DNA of 64,000 bases from JAOUGY01 sp963785075 (GCA_963785075.1 CAWATW010000006.1:682001-746000), one strand, 5' to 3'. Shown: positions 14,682 to 23,295, counted from the first letter of the stretch. Notes: generated by a model not told the origin, from the letters alone. Translations and numbers: made by a program.

Positions 14682-16036
14682 AGCGGCAAGACGAGCGTGG
14701 TGCGTCCGCGGTCATCATCGCCGGGCTTCTGATCATGCTCATGGGCTTCGCCGCGATCGCCCTCGACGGTGGCCAAGCATTCAGCGAACGGCGGCAGGCG
14801 CAGACGGGAGTGGACTTCGCTGCCATGGCCGCCCTCCAGGCATCGGTGTCGTGTCCTTCGCCGTGTACCGATCAACAGGCCGCCGACAATGGAGCCCAGG
14901 CGGCGATCGACGTTGTTCAAGAGAACCTGCCTGGCCGGGTCCTAGATTGGGGTTCGTGCGCCGATCCCACACGTCCTGCCAAGTTCACGAACGTTGCAAG
15001 CACAACGGCTTGTGTGTCGTTCACCAGCGATTTCTCGGAGTCTCGCGTCGCTCTTCCAGACGACGACATAGAGACCAGTTTCGGAGGTGTCATCGGCCGA
15101 GACGAGATAACGGTTGGAGCGTTCGCCGAGGCGGGTCAGCTGGTAGAACCAACGACAGCGGATGTGCTCCCCTTCGCATTCGGCGCCGGGCCTCACACGT
15201 GCCTCTTCAACGACACACCGTCGGCTGCCATACCACCGTGTACAGGTCCTCTCAACGGCAATTACGGCTACCTGGATATCAAGCAATGGGTGCGACCGAC
15301 AGTCTGCAGCAACGGCGGATGGCAGACGCGGATGAAGAGCAACATCAAGCTTGGGACCGACCACTTGCTGACCACCTGGACATCCGGTGACCCGATAGTC
15401 GATGATCTTGCGGCGTGCGGCAATTTGAGCGAGACGCCGAACCAGATCGAGGTCCAGACTGGAAACGCCACCAAAGAGATGACAGAGGCTCTCGCAGGGG
15501 ATTCGGACTCGCTGCTGCATTGCACAGGGCCGCTGCCAGGTTGTGCTCAGGTACGTACCAGGGGCGTCAACAACACTCCTTTGTGGAACTACCTTTTGGC
15601 TGGTTCGTGCCCCGGGACCGATACACGCGACGAGATGATTGCCTGCCTGGGCTCATGGACAAGCGGCGTCATCTTCTCCGACTCGATTGCGAATTCCGTC
15701 CGATTCGTTGCGGTGCCGGAACTGACGACCTATCCATCTGGCAACGGCGACCACACGATCAAGTCCTTGCGGCCCGTGTACCTGAACACGATCTACCTCA
15801 ACTGCAACGCAGGTGGTTGTGCCGCCGTGTTCACTCCCGGACATCCGCCCTCCGGCCCGTGCACCACGGTCGACGCAACCACCACCACGTGCGGGCTGAG
15901 TCCCGGAGGCTGGGGGGCGAGCACCCGGATCAACATGATCACAGCGTACGAAATCAAGCTCGGCATGCTCCCGCAGAGCGTGATCGACAACCTGCCCGGA
16001 TCACCAGGTTTGAGGCTGTACAACCTCACCGAATAG
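14672..16036 (+). CDS. TadG-like pilus/adhesin protein, class II (copy 3)
   Basis: A 454-residue TadG-like protein: DERGASAVIIAGLLIMLMGFAAIALDGG, then ERRQAQTGVDFAAMAA as the post-helix signature. Its extracellular part belongs to a second subfamily shared with the proteins at 17881 and 19962. The landmarks are a WGSCADP segment, DDDIETSFGGVIG, DEITVGAFAEA, and NTPLWNYL before a Cys-rich C-terminal half. Overlap with the TadE gene suggests coupled expression. Function (adhesin or pilus-tip component) is inferred from the Tad family. Confidence 0.82.
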   Translation: MSVKRQDERGASAVIIAGLLIMLMGFAAIALDGGQAFSERRQAQTGVDFAAMAALQASVSCPSPCTDQQAADNGAQAAIDVVQENLPGRVLDWGSCADPTRPAKFTNVASTTACVSFTSDFSESRVALPDDDIETSFGGVIGRDEITVGAFAEAGQLVEPTTADVLPFAFGAGPHTCLFNDTPSAAIPPCTGPLNGNYGYLDIKQWVRPTVCSNGGWQTRMKSNIKLGTDHLLTTWTSGDPIVDDLAACGNLSETPNQIEVQTGNATKEMTEALAGDSDSLLHCTGPLPGCAQVRTRGVNNTPLWNYLLAGSCPGTDTRDEMIACLGSWTSGVIFSDSIANSVRFVAVPELTTYPSGNGDHTIKSLRPVYLNTIYLNCNAGGCAAVFTPGHPPSGPCTTVDATTTTCGLSPGGWGASTRINMITAYEIKLGMLPQSVIDNLPGSPGLRLYNLTE

Positions 16037-16058
16037 CAGCAAGATCCGGGCTCACCAC

Positions 16059-16087
16059 TTGACTATCGAACACACGTTCGATATAAT
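16059..16087 (+). promoter_or_regulatory. Sigma-A-type promoter of the HNH endonuclease gene
   Basis: TTGACT (16059-16064) and TATAAT (16082-16087) are separated by exactly 17 bases, the closest match to the housekeeping promoter consensus I see in the window. The spacer is occupied by the LexA box. Confidence 0.85.
16066..16081 (+). promoter_or_regulatory. LexA (SOS) box
   Basis: TCGAAC-ACAC-GTTCGA is a perfect match to the actinobacterial/Bacillus-type SOS box (CGAAC-N4-GTTCG). It fills the space between -35 and -10, so LexA binding would block the promoter. Comparable boxes are known ahead of several mycobacterial 13E12-family genes. Confidence 0.88.
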
Positions 16088-16106
16088 GGTGTAGTCCGGC
16101 AACGGT

Positions 16107-17312
16107 GTGGAACGTCCTCCGGGACGCGTTGAGGGCTCACCCATCATGGGCACCCCATTGGGGCGCAGATGCAGGAGACAACCTGTAGTCGAATCTCGAG
16201 GCCTGCCGTTCGTGTCCGCCCCAACAACCACATTCGATCCCTCCTCGCTGACCACCGATGGCTTGGAGCAGCTGCTCACCCGATGTGAGGCCGAGATCGG
16301 CCGGCTCCGTGGCATCCAGACTCGGCTGATCCGAGAGGCGCAGGCCCGCCAACTGCCGTGTGCCGACGGCGCCAGAACTCTGGTCGACTGGATCTCGGCC
16401 CGGCTCGACATCAACCCCGACACCGCCCAAGCCCTCCAGCGCGTCGCCGTCTCCGCCACTGCAACTCTGGACGAGGCGTTGGACACCGGTGTGTCGTTCG
16501 ACCGGGTCGCCGAATGCGCCCGAACGGGCGACACCGACCTCCATCTCGAACTCGACCTTCCAGGTTTGCGTCGCCTCCAGGCCCGTCGCCACCGCATCAC
16601 GCGTCGCAGCGAGGCCGACGCCCACGCCAGGCGCCACCTGATCATCCAGCCCGACCTGTTCGATGCCTCATGGACCCTCCGCGGCCTGCTCCCCGCCCTC
16701 GAAGGAGCCGTGGTGTCCCAGGTCCTCGACCACCTCGCCGACACCTTCCCCGACACCCCCGGCGTGACACCCGATCCGCGGCACGCCCGCCGAGCCGACG
16801 CCCTCGTCCAGTTGTGCACGCAGGGAACCACCAGCGCCTCCGATGACGCCTCGCCGATCCCGGTCACGACCACGGTGATCGTCGATGCCCGAGAGACCTG
16901 CCTCGGCGAGACCGGAGGATGGATCGTCTCCGGACCCAGAGTCGGCCCAACGACCCTCGAGCAGATCCTGTGTGGTTCGCCGGTCGAGGTCACCGCCATG
17001 ACCTCGGACGGTATCCCGCTCGCCGTCGGAAGCGCCGCCACGGCCATCCCGCCCAGGACCCGGCGTTTCGTTCTCGCCCGAGATGGCGGGTGCGTCATCG
17101 ACGGCTGCACCTCGGTCCACCGTCTCCAGCCTCACCACATCACACCCCGATCGGCGGGCGGCGACAACCACCCGCAGAACCTCGCTTCTCTCTGCTGGTA
17201 CCACCACCACGTCGTCGTCCACAGGCGCGGATATCGGATCGACCCCACCAGCCCACCGCTCCGACGCAGACTGGAACGACCCCGCACAGGCAGTGACCCG
17301 CCCGGGCTTTGA
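16107..17312 (+). CDS. DUF222/HNH endonuclease domain protein (13E12-repeat type)
   Basis: A protein of up to 401 residues. The N-terminal half is the helical DUF222 domain seen in actinobacterial 13E12 repeat proteins. The C-terminal 60 residues form an HNH nuclease domain: CVIDGC, then LQPHHITPRSAGGDNHPQN and LCWYHHHVVVH supply the zinc Cys and His-Asn-His residues. The start is uncertain (GTG 16107, ATG 16146 or GTG 16212); the promoter above places the transcript start near 16094. The gene splits the Tad-like block, and its own SOS-controlled promoter marks it as a separate, probably inserted, unit. Biological role of the family is unsettled. Confidence 0.88.
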   Translation: MERPPGRVEGSPIMGTPLGRRCRRQPVVESRGLPFVSAPTTTFDPSSLTTDGLEQLLTRCEAEIGRLRGIQTRLIREAQARQLPCADGARTLVDWISARLDINPDTAQALQRVAVSATATLDEALDTGVSFDRVAECARTGDTDLHLELDLPGLRRLQARRHRITRRSEADAHARRHLIIQPDLFDASWTLRGLLPALEGAVVSQVLDHLADTFPDTPGVTPDPRHARRADALVQLCTQGTTSASDDASPIPVTTTVIVDARETCLGETGGWIVSGPRVGPTTLEQILCGSPVEVTAMTSDGIPLAVGSAATAIPPRTRRFVLARDGGCVIDGCTSVHRLQPHHITPRSAGGDNHPQNLASLCWYHHHVVVHRRGYRIDPTSPPLRRRLERPRTGSDPPGL

Positions 17313-17433
17313 CCCCCTCGCAGCGAACCCACAGACTCCGGCAGCAGCCGAATCCCCGCCCCGCCAACATCGAGACGCGCGCCAAAAGCCGTATTGCGGA
17401 CATTGCGCTGTAACGCGCGTATAGGTCCAGCGA

Positions 17434-17448
17434 CCTACGTGACGTAGG
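17434..17448 (+). promoter_or_regulatory. Palindrome before the fourth Tad module
   Basis: CCTACGT-G-ACGTAGG is a 15-bp palindrome, 17 bp before the ATG of the next TadE-like gene. The surrounding 150 bp carry no gene. Confidence 0.4.
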
Positions 17449-17464
17449 GGAGATTGGGGCACTG

Positions 17465-17887
17465 ATGCGCGCAGACAGGAGAGACCGCGGAGCCACGCTG
17501 GTCGAGTTCGCCATTCTGGCGCCGCTGCTGGTGACGCTGCTACTTGGCATCGTCGAATTCGGCTGGCTGTTCTCGCAGAACGTCGACGTACGCCACGGCG
17601 CCCGGGAAGGTGCACGGTTGGCGGCCACCGACTTCGGGACCGCGGCAGCCATCATCACAGAGACCTGCGACCGCATGGACATTGCCGGGACGTCGGCGAT
17701 CACGATCGAGCTGACCCGGACCGGCAACAACATCGGCGACGAGGCGGTCGTGACGGTCACAGCCACACCGACCTCCATCACAGGATTCTTCTCCGCCATC
17801 ATGCCGGCCACGCTCCAATCCTCGATCGAGACGAGACTCGAGCAGACGCCGTCATGGTCGAGCACCGTCGCACCGGTCTCATGTTGA
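17465..17887 (+). CDS. TadE-like minor pilin, class II (copy 5)
   Basis: A 140-residue TadE protein: RRDRGATLVEFAILAPLLVTLLLGIVEFGWLF, read in parts, is an almost canonical TadE N-terminus, followed by VRHGAREGARLAA. A single Cys (TETCDRMD) matches the class II position. The terminal part has a TRLEQTPSWSS tail similar to the copies at 14226 and 19537. Seven bp of overlap link it to the TadG-like gene that follows. Confidence 0.9.
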   Translation: MRADRRDRGATLVEFAILAPLLVTLLLGIVEFGWLFSQNVDVRHGAREGARLAATDFGTAAAIITETCDRMDIAGTSAITIELTRTGNNIGDEAVVTVTATPTSITGFFSAIMPATLQSSIETRLEQTPSWSSTVAPVSC

Positions 17888-19386
17888 ACGAGCGCGGAGC
17901 AACAGCCGTCTTCGTGGCGGCCGCCCTGGTGGCGCTCATGGGCATCGCCGCCATCGCCGTGGACTACTCCGCCGCGCTGAACGAGCGCCGGCAGGACGTC
18001 GGCGCCGCCGACACCGCGGCACTCGGAGGGATTCTGCAGGCAGCGATCACGAGCGCCGCAAACCCCCTCCAGGTGGCGGTAGACGAGGCGAAAGACATCG
18101 CACAGGCGAACACGCCCGGGACGATCACACCCGCAGATTGGAGTTCCTGCACGGACCCCGATGCCCTCACGTACCCGTCCGACCTTCTGTTGCTCGGCGT
18201 GGTGAATGGGACGCCGTGCATAAGTTTCTCAGACGACTTCACGACCATTCGGGTCTTGCTCCCCGACCAGGAGACAGAGACCAGCTTCGGGCGCGTCGTC
18301 GGCGTCGACGAGATCACTACCACCGCCGCTGCGGAGGCGACCATCGGAACCTCGTTCGGGGGCGGCGGGAGCTTTCCGGCCGCGGTGTTCGGCGGTTCGA
18401 CGATAGGTCTCGAGTTCTGTATCAAGACCGGCACGTCGGGCAAGGACACCTGCGGCGATCCGTCGACCGGCGACTTCGGGAACTTCCAGCCCTACTTCTA
18501 CAACGAGGTGTCGGCAGGCGGCATCACATCGGAATGCGTATCAGGCAATCAACCACAGCCGCTGGCCCGGTCGATGGCCGACGGCCTCGATCATCCCCTC
18601 GGCGTGTCCGCCGGGATCCCGGGCAACCGGATCAACGGGTCGTGGTGCGCCTCGCCGACACTGGTGCCAGGCCCACCCTTCCCGAATCGGGTCGACTCCG
18701 GCGGCGGATACTCGAACTCCGACATCACCGCCGGTCTGGTGTCCGGTGGTACATGGGATGGCGCCTTCGCCGGACGCCTGGCCCGGGGACCATATCGAGA
18801 CGGCACGATCACGGTTTTCGGAACACAGATCGACAACAAGCCACTATGGAGCTTCATCGACACGAGTTTGAGCCTCCCCGGCTCATGCACCGACATCGCC
18901 ACCCTCCCAGACCATCCGACGTTCCCCACCACGGCCGGCTCAACCGCACTCGCCGACTGGGATGCGGCCAAGGCGCTGCTGTCGCAGTGTCTCCAGGCCC
19001 GGAACGGCGTTCTCTTCACGCCTGCGATCGGCACCAGCGCACGACTGGCCGGTGTGCCGCAGTTCCATCAGACGACGCCGCTCGGCAACAACGCCTGCTG
19101 CTACGACGTCTCCGGGTTCGTCCCGGTATTCATCGAGTCGCTTTGGACCAACAACGGCCCTCAGTGGACCTGCAGCGGATCGGTTCTCGTCGATCCCGGC
19201 AACTCTTGTCGGCATGACGCCGGCATGGCCGGCGCCATAAGCATTCCCGCGGCCGGAAACCGGCGCATCGATTCGGCGAGCGCGCTGCTGCTGAGATGTG
19301 TCCATCTCCCAGGCGACATCTGCGCTGCTGCAACCACCGGCTCCGGAACGCGAACGTTCTTCTTATCGGTCGAACTCACCCGCTGA
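17881..19386 (+). CDS. TadG-like pilus/adhesin protein, class II (copy 4)
   Basis: A 501-residue TadG-like protein beginning MLNERGATAVFVAAALVALMG, with the AAIAVDYSAALNERRQD signature after the helix. The extracellular region has the class II landmarks WSSCTDP, QETETSFGRVVG, DEITTTAAAEA and NKPLWSFI, plus Gly-rich loops and about ten Cys. ATG 17881 is preferred over an in-frame ATG at 17854 because it gives the short tail typical of the family and a 7-bp coupling overlap. Confidence 0.84.
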   Translation: MLNERGATAVFVAAALVALMGIAAIAVDYSAALNERRQDVGAADTAALGGILQAAITSAANPLQVAVDEAKDIAQANTPGTITPADWSSCTDPDALTYPSDLLLLGVVNGTPCISFSDDFTTIRVLLPDQETETSFGRVVGVDEITTTAAAEATIGTSFGGGGSFPAAVFGGSTIGLEFCIKTGTSGKDTCGDPSTGDFGNFQPYFYNEVSAGGITSECVSGNQPQPLARSMADGLDHPLGVSAGIPGNRINGSWCASPTLVPGPPFPNRVDSGGGYSNSDITAGLVSGGTWDGAFAGRLARGPYRDGTITVFGTQIDNKPLWSFIDTSLSLPGSCTDIATLPDHPTFPTTAGSTALADWDAAKALLSQCLQARNGVLFTPAIGTSARLAGVPQFHQTTPLGNNACCYDVSGFVPVFIESLWTNNGPQWTCSGSVLVDPGNSCRHDAGMAGAISIPAAGNRRIDSASALLLRCVHLPGDICAAATTGSGTRTFFLSVELTR

Positions 19387-19536
19387 GACGGCCTCGAGCC
19401 GGCCGGCCGACGAGGACGGCTCCATAGGCGAGGCACACTTGTCCGCCTTTCTGTCGTTTCGCCTGTGCACCCGGCTCAAGTTCCGGAACCCATTGGCCGA
19501 AGCCTTCCTTGCCAGGTGATTTGGAGGTCGGGTCCC

Positions 19537-19971
19537 ATGCAAGTCGGAGATCGCCGCGAACGCGGGGCATCCCTCGTAGAGATGGCTTTTGTCGCGCCCC
19601 TGCTTCTGATCCTTCTGCTCGGAATCATCGAGTTCGGCGCCGTCTTCGCACAGTTCAACGACGTGCGCCACGGTGCCCGGGAAGGGGCCCGCTACGCGGC
19701 CGTGAACGGGGGGACGGCGACCGACATCCGCGATCTGGTGTGTGACTCGATGGACTTCTCGAACGGCATCGGCGCCATCACGGTCGACATCGCCCGATCC
19801 GGGAGCAGCCTCGGGAGCACTGCCTCGATCACCGTCACCGCCCAGGTCGACTCGCTCAGCAATGCCCCGCTCATCACCTCGTTCCTGCCGGGCGACGTGA
19901 GTTCGACCATCGACTTCAGGCTGGAACAGACCGCAACATGGGCGGCCACCACCGGCATGGCATGTCCATGA
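19537..19971 (+). CDS. TadE-like minor pilin, class II (copy 6)
   Basis: A 144-residue TadE protein: RRERGASLVEMAFVAPLL then a helix ending GIIEFGAVF, followed by VRHGAREGARYAAVNGG and a single Cys (LVCDSMD). ATG 19537 has GGAGG nine bases upstream (19523-19527), which settles the start against an upstream in-frame ATG. It overlaps the next gene by about 10 bp. The 150 bp before it hold no gene and only weak inverted repeats. Confidence 0.9.
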   Translation: MQVGDRRERGASLVEMAFVAPLLLILLLGIIEFGAVFAQFNDVRHGAREGARYAAVNGGTATDIRDLVCDSMDFSNGIGAITVDIARSGSSLGSTASITVTAQVDSLSNAPLITSFLPGDVSSTIDFRLEQTATWAATTGMACP

Positions 19972-21407
19972 TCCGGCTCGGCAGCGAACGCGGGGCGACC
20001 GCCATCCTCACGGCTGCAGCGTTGCTGTTCATCGTGGGTATCGCAGCCATCACCATCGACATCTCGGCCGCCCAGAACGAGCGACGAGGCGACCAGGCGA
20101 CCGCCGACACGGCGGCGCTGGCGGGCGTCATCCAGACGCTCGCCACGCAGTCGGGGCAGGGCATAACGAGCGCAGTGCTCGACATCGCTCGCCAGAACCT
20201 GGACGAGACCTACACGAACGCCGAATGGCAGTTGCTCTGGTCGACCTGCACCGATCCCACCAAGAACGCCGGTGGGTTCCGGTACAACGCGCTACCCACA
20301 CCCGCAGGGTGGTCGGTGCCCAACCTCGACTGCGTCAGCCTCGACGCCCGCGGATTCCTTCGCGTTCGGGTCCCCGATCAACTGACGGACACCAGCTTCG
20401 GCCAGGCGCTCGGCGTCAACGAAATCGCCACCAGTGCCGTTGCCGTCGCTCGGATCAACGACCGGCTCAGTGGAGGCATCCTTCCGTTCGGGCTCCCCAG
20501 CACCGTCTCCGGCGGTGACCACGCCTGCCTGACGTCGGCCTCGGGAGGCAACTCCCAACCCCCCTGTGACGGACCATCGGCCGGAAACTTCGGAACGCTC
20601 AAAGGCCGAAGGTACGGTGATCTCGATCTCACGATCCCTGAGAATTGCAATGCATCGCCGCTCGCAGAGACACTGTCCATCAACATCGCGGCAGGCTACG
20701 ACCACCCCGTGTTCCCATGGAATGCCACCGACGGGACCGTCGAGGATCGCTGCTACAACTTCCCGGTCAACACCCTCAACACCGACACCGGGTTTCCCAA
20801 CGCCGGCGCAGCTGAGGGGCTCGCCACAGGCCCCCTCCCATACGGGCTCACCCCCCGTCTGCAGCAGGGACCCAACCCGAAGCGGACCGTCACCACCTAC
20901 CCCCTCGACGACCGCCCACTATGGGATTACTTGAACGGAAGCGGGCCTGCTGAATGTGACCCGGCCACGTTCGACAACGCAATGTACCCCGACCAGGACT
21001 GGGACGGCGACGGCATCCTCGACCGCCCGGAGTCGTGGGAGCACATGAGGGCCTGCCTCCAGGCATGGGTGGTGGCGGACGGCGTGATCTTCGATCAGGC
21101 CCTGGAGACCAGCCCGCGTTTCTCGTGGGTTCCACAGTTCGCCTCGGCCAACCTGGGCAACGGCAACTCGTGGCTTCCCGTCGCGAGCTTCAAGCCGATC
21201 TTCATCCAGGGCACATGGTGGAAACGGGGAAACAACTGGATCGAGTTCCATCCCGGGGAGACGTGCACCGGATGTAGTGGCAACGGGTACAGCATGCAAC
21301 AGATGACAGCATTCATCATTCCCGACCTGATGCTGCCTGAGGGCCTCCGAGGGGATCCGGCGCCGGGTACGACGGTCAATCCGTATCGCGTCGAGTTGTA
21401 CCGCTGA
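19962..21407 (+). CDS. TadG-like pilus/adhesin protein, class II (copy 5)
   Basis: A 481-residue TadG-like protein: SERGATAILTAAALLFIVG, then AAITIDISAAQNERRGD. The class II landmarks WSTCTDP, QLTDTSFGQALG, NEIATSAVAVA and DRPLWDYL are present. Around the middle-late region is DQDWDGDGILD, a DxDxDGxxD loop like those that bind calcium in bacterial surface proteins, absent from its paralogues here. Two ATGs (19962 and 19968) are possible; the second would give a 4-bp overlap with the TadE stop. It ends the Tad-like block. Confidence 0.84.
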   Translation: MSMIRLGSERGATAILTAAALLFIVGIAAITIDISAAQNERRGDQATADTAALAGVIQTLATQSGQGITSAVLDIARQNLDETYTNAEWQLLWSTCTDPTKNAGGFRYNALPTPAGWSVPNLDCVSLDARGFLRVRVPDQLTDTSFGQALGVNEIATSAVAVARINDRLSGGILPFGLPSTVSGGDHACLTSASGGNSQPPCDGPSAGNFGTLKGRRYGDLDLTIPENCNASPLAETLSINIAAGYDHPVFPWNATDGTVEDRCYNFPVNTLNTDTGFPNAGAAEGLATGPLPYGLTPRLQQGPNPKRTVTTYPLDDRPLWDYLNGSGPAECDPATFDNAMYPDQDWDGDGILDRPESWEHMRACLQAWVVADGVIFDQALETSPRFSWVPQFASANLGNGNSWLPVASFKPIFIQGTWWKRGNNWIEFHPGETCTGCSGNGYSMQQMTAFIIPDLMLPEGLRGDPAPGTTVNPYRVELYR

Positions 21408-21432
21408 GGTCGTCGCCACGTAATCTGGCGCC

Positions 21433-22290
21433 ATGAAAAATCCGCCGCGGCTCATGCCCGCTCTCGTCACACCCTTCGACCGTCGGGGCGAGCTGGACAG
21501 CTCGGCCCACGCCCACAACGTCGGCGCCCTGGCCGAGATGGGAATCGAAGGGTTCCTGGTGGCAGGATCGACCGGCGAGGGCTCTCTCCTCGAGCCGGGT
21601 GAGCGCAGTGCACTCGTCGAAGGCGTTCGATCCGCCCTTGGCGCCAAGCCGTTCGTGATCGTGGGCGTCTGGGCCGAGTCGGTGCGCCAGGCGCAGATGC
21701 AGATCAGCGAGGCCTCCGACGCGGACGCCGTGCTCGTCGTCACACCGACGACGCTCGCCCGTAGGAGCGTGGCCGTACAAGTCGACTACTTCGGGGCCGT
21801 GGCCGAGTCGTCGCCACTTCCCGTGCTCCTGTACTCCGTGCCACCGAACACCGGATACGCCCTGGACCTCACTGCGACGATCGAGTTGGCGAGTCACGCC
21901 AACATCGTCGGCATGAAGGACTCGGGCGGCGACGCCGTACGAATCCAACAGATCATCGATGGAGCGCCCGACGACTTCATCATGTTCAGCGGGGCCTCCC
22001 GCTCGATCTCGCTGGTGATGGCTGCGGGAGGTCACGGCGCCATCACGGCTTCCACCAACTTCGCTCCCCGGCGCCTGATGGAACTGGTGACGAACGCACG
22101 CAAGTCGCCTCGAAAGGCAATCGAGATGCAGTCTGGTGTGACGGAGCTGTGCGCCTCGGTCGAATCCCATGGGATTCCCGGTGTGAAGGCGGGTGCAGCC
22201 GCAATCGGGCTGCAACCCGGCTACCCGCGAGCGCCTCTGTCGCGGCTCCCGAAACGCAGGGCCGCCGCCATCGAGAAGCTCCTCGCGTGA
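21433..22290 (+). CDS. DHDPS/NAL-superfamily aldolase, 4-hydroxy-2-oxoglutarate aldolase-like
   Basis: A 285-residue TIM-barrel class I aldolase. The 2-oxo-acid-binding GSTGE is at residues 45-49, the catalytic Tyr is Tyr134 (LLYSVPPNTGY) and the Schiff-base Lys is Lys162 in VGMKDSGGD. The VPPNTG and MKDSGGD segments and the closing IPGVKAG...PRAPL pattern look more like 4-hydroxy-2-oxoglutarate aldolase (HOGA) than canonical DapA, so a role in hydroxyproline or keto-acid breakdown is more likely than lysine synthesis; this is inference. It is a single gene just after the Tad block. Confidence 0.8.
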   Translation: MKNPPRLMPALVTPFDRRGELDSSAHAHNVGALAEMGIEGFLVAGSTGEGSLLEPGERSALVEGVRSALGAKPFVIVGVWAESVRQAQMQISEASDADAVLVVTPTTLARRSVAVQVDYFGAVAESSPLPVLLYSVPPNTGYALDLTATIELASHANIVGMKDSGGDAVRIQQIIDGAPDDFIMFSGASRSISLVMAAGGHGAITASTNFAPRRLMELVTNARKSPRKAIEMQSGVTELCASVESHGIPGVKAGAAAIGLQPGYPRAPLSRLPKRRAAAIEKLLA

Positions 22291-22364
22291 TTTGATCGAA
22301 AGGTCAAAAAGTGGCCACCAGTGCTACGATCAACGATCGCATTCAAACCCGGAAGGAAGATCCC

Positions 22365-22751
22365 GTGGCGTACAAGTTCCTCAGCGAAGAGTGGGCATCT
22401 GCAGTCAGCGACGCGCTTCACACTCACCCTGGATTCAACAGCAGCATCGCCAATGCCGCCCTCACCATGCAGTTCAACATCACAGGCACCGAAGACGGTG
22501 ACAAGGCTTACTTCCTCAAGGCGGCCGACGGCTCGGCCGACATGGTGATCGGCACCGCCGAGGACGCCGACGTCACCGTGGGGCAGACCTACGAGACCGC
22601 CGTTTCCATCTTCAAGGGCGACATGAACGCTCAGAGTGCGTTCATGTCGGGCAAGCTGAAGGTGACGGGAAACCTCGCCAAACTGATGATGCACCAAGGC
22701 GCCATCACGCAGCTGCAGTCCGCCGTGAAGGACATCGAAGTCGAGTACTGA
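22365..22751 (+). CDS. SCP2-like sterol/lipid-binding protein
   Basis: A 128-residue protein with the SCP2 fold signature: an N-terminal helix (EEWASAVSDAL), a beta-sheet part (ADMVIGTAEDADVTVGQTYETAVSIFKG) and the closing helix region MSGKLKVTGNLAKLM. Such domains bind lipids or acyl-CoA in a hydrophobic tunnel. GTG 22365 has GGAAGGAAG just upstream and gives the normal start; an in-frame GTG at 22311 would add an atypical tail. A likely -10 (TACGAT) lies near 22325. Confidence 0.85.
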   Translation: MAYKFLSEEWASAVSDALHTHPGFNSSIANAALTMQFNITGTEDGDKAYFLKAADGSADMVIGTAEDADVTVGQTYETAVSIFKGDMNAQSAFMSGKLKVTGNLAKLMMHQGAITQLQSAVKDIEVEY

Positions 22752-22965
22752 TCCCCTCACGGGGTACGACCGATCGACCTGACGAGGTTCGAAGGATTTC
22801 CGATGTCCGCAGCCCCACGTGGGGGGCGCCGGACGGCATCGGTGCCGGCGTCGACCAGTCCCGAGTCCGAGTTGGTGCCCGCGGAAATCTCGGGGTTGGG
22901 CGCTCAAGTTTCGATCGATGGTTTGCCGATGTCTCCTGGTAGAGAGATCTACAGAGAAGAGCATC

Positions 22966-23199
22966 ATGAGCACCATCGACCGAATCACCCCCGTTCTCGC
23001 CCGGGTCGTGCTGGCCGTCGCCATCGTCAGTTTCGTCGGATCGGTGGCCGCGGCGTACATGTTCTCGGAACCTCGCCTGGTCAGCTTCGCCGGCTTTGCG
23101 TTCATCTCCGCCGCCTACGCACACAAGGTGACGCGGGACACCGATACCGTCACCGAGCCGACCGAGATCTCGACCAACGTCCGTCCCCTCGCCGCCTGA
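22966..23199 (+). CDS. Small membrane protein of unknown function
   Basis: A 77-residue protein with two predicted membrane helices: about residues 9-31 (VLARVVLAVAIVSFVGSVAAAYM) and a shorter one about residues 40-53 (FAGFAFISAAYA). A polar Thr-rich tail follows. I do not recognise the family. The ATG at 22966 has AGAGAAGA upstream. The 214-bp gap before it has no gene; a weak 7-bp-period motif (CCAGTCC, CGAGTCC) is at 22855-22868. Confidence 0.6.
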   Translation: MSTIDRITPVLARVVLAVAIVSFVGSVAAAYMFSEPRLVSFAGFAFISAAYAHKVTRDTDTVTEPTEISTNVRPLAA

Positions 23200-23227
23200 A
23201 TCCAAGCAAGCACCCAGGCCGCCCAAC

Positions 23228-23261
23228 AGAAGGGGCCCCGGCACGTGCCGGGGCCCCTTCT
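23228..23261. terminator. Bidirectional terminator, 34-bp perfect palindrome
   Basis: Two exact 17-bp arms centred on CACGTG, beginning AGAAGGGGCC and ending GGCCCCTTCT. It lies between the convergent small membrane protein gene and hup, and would form a very stable hairpin on either strand. Confidence 0.9.
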
Positions 23262-23295
23262 CGGTGAATATCTCCGACCCTGAGGGTCGAATGGA

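Noticed and set aside
9340..21407. Prophage structural module
   Set aside because: The run of similar-sized one-helix proteins could suggest phage genes, but the RGASLVE...EF helix and the paired long proteins are Tad pilus features, and there is no terminase, portal, capsid or integrase.
22311..22364. Longer N-terminus for the SCP2-like protein
   Set aside because: The GTG at 22311 lies at or before the probable -10 and lacks a ribosome site; GTG 22365 has a strong one.
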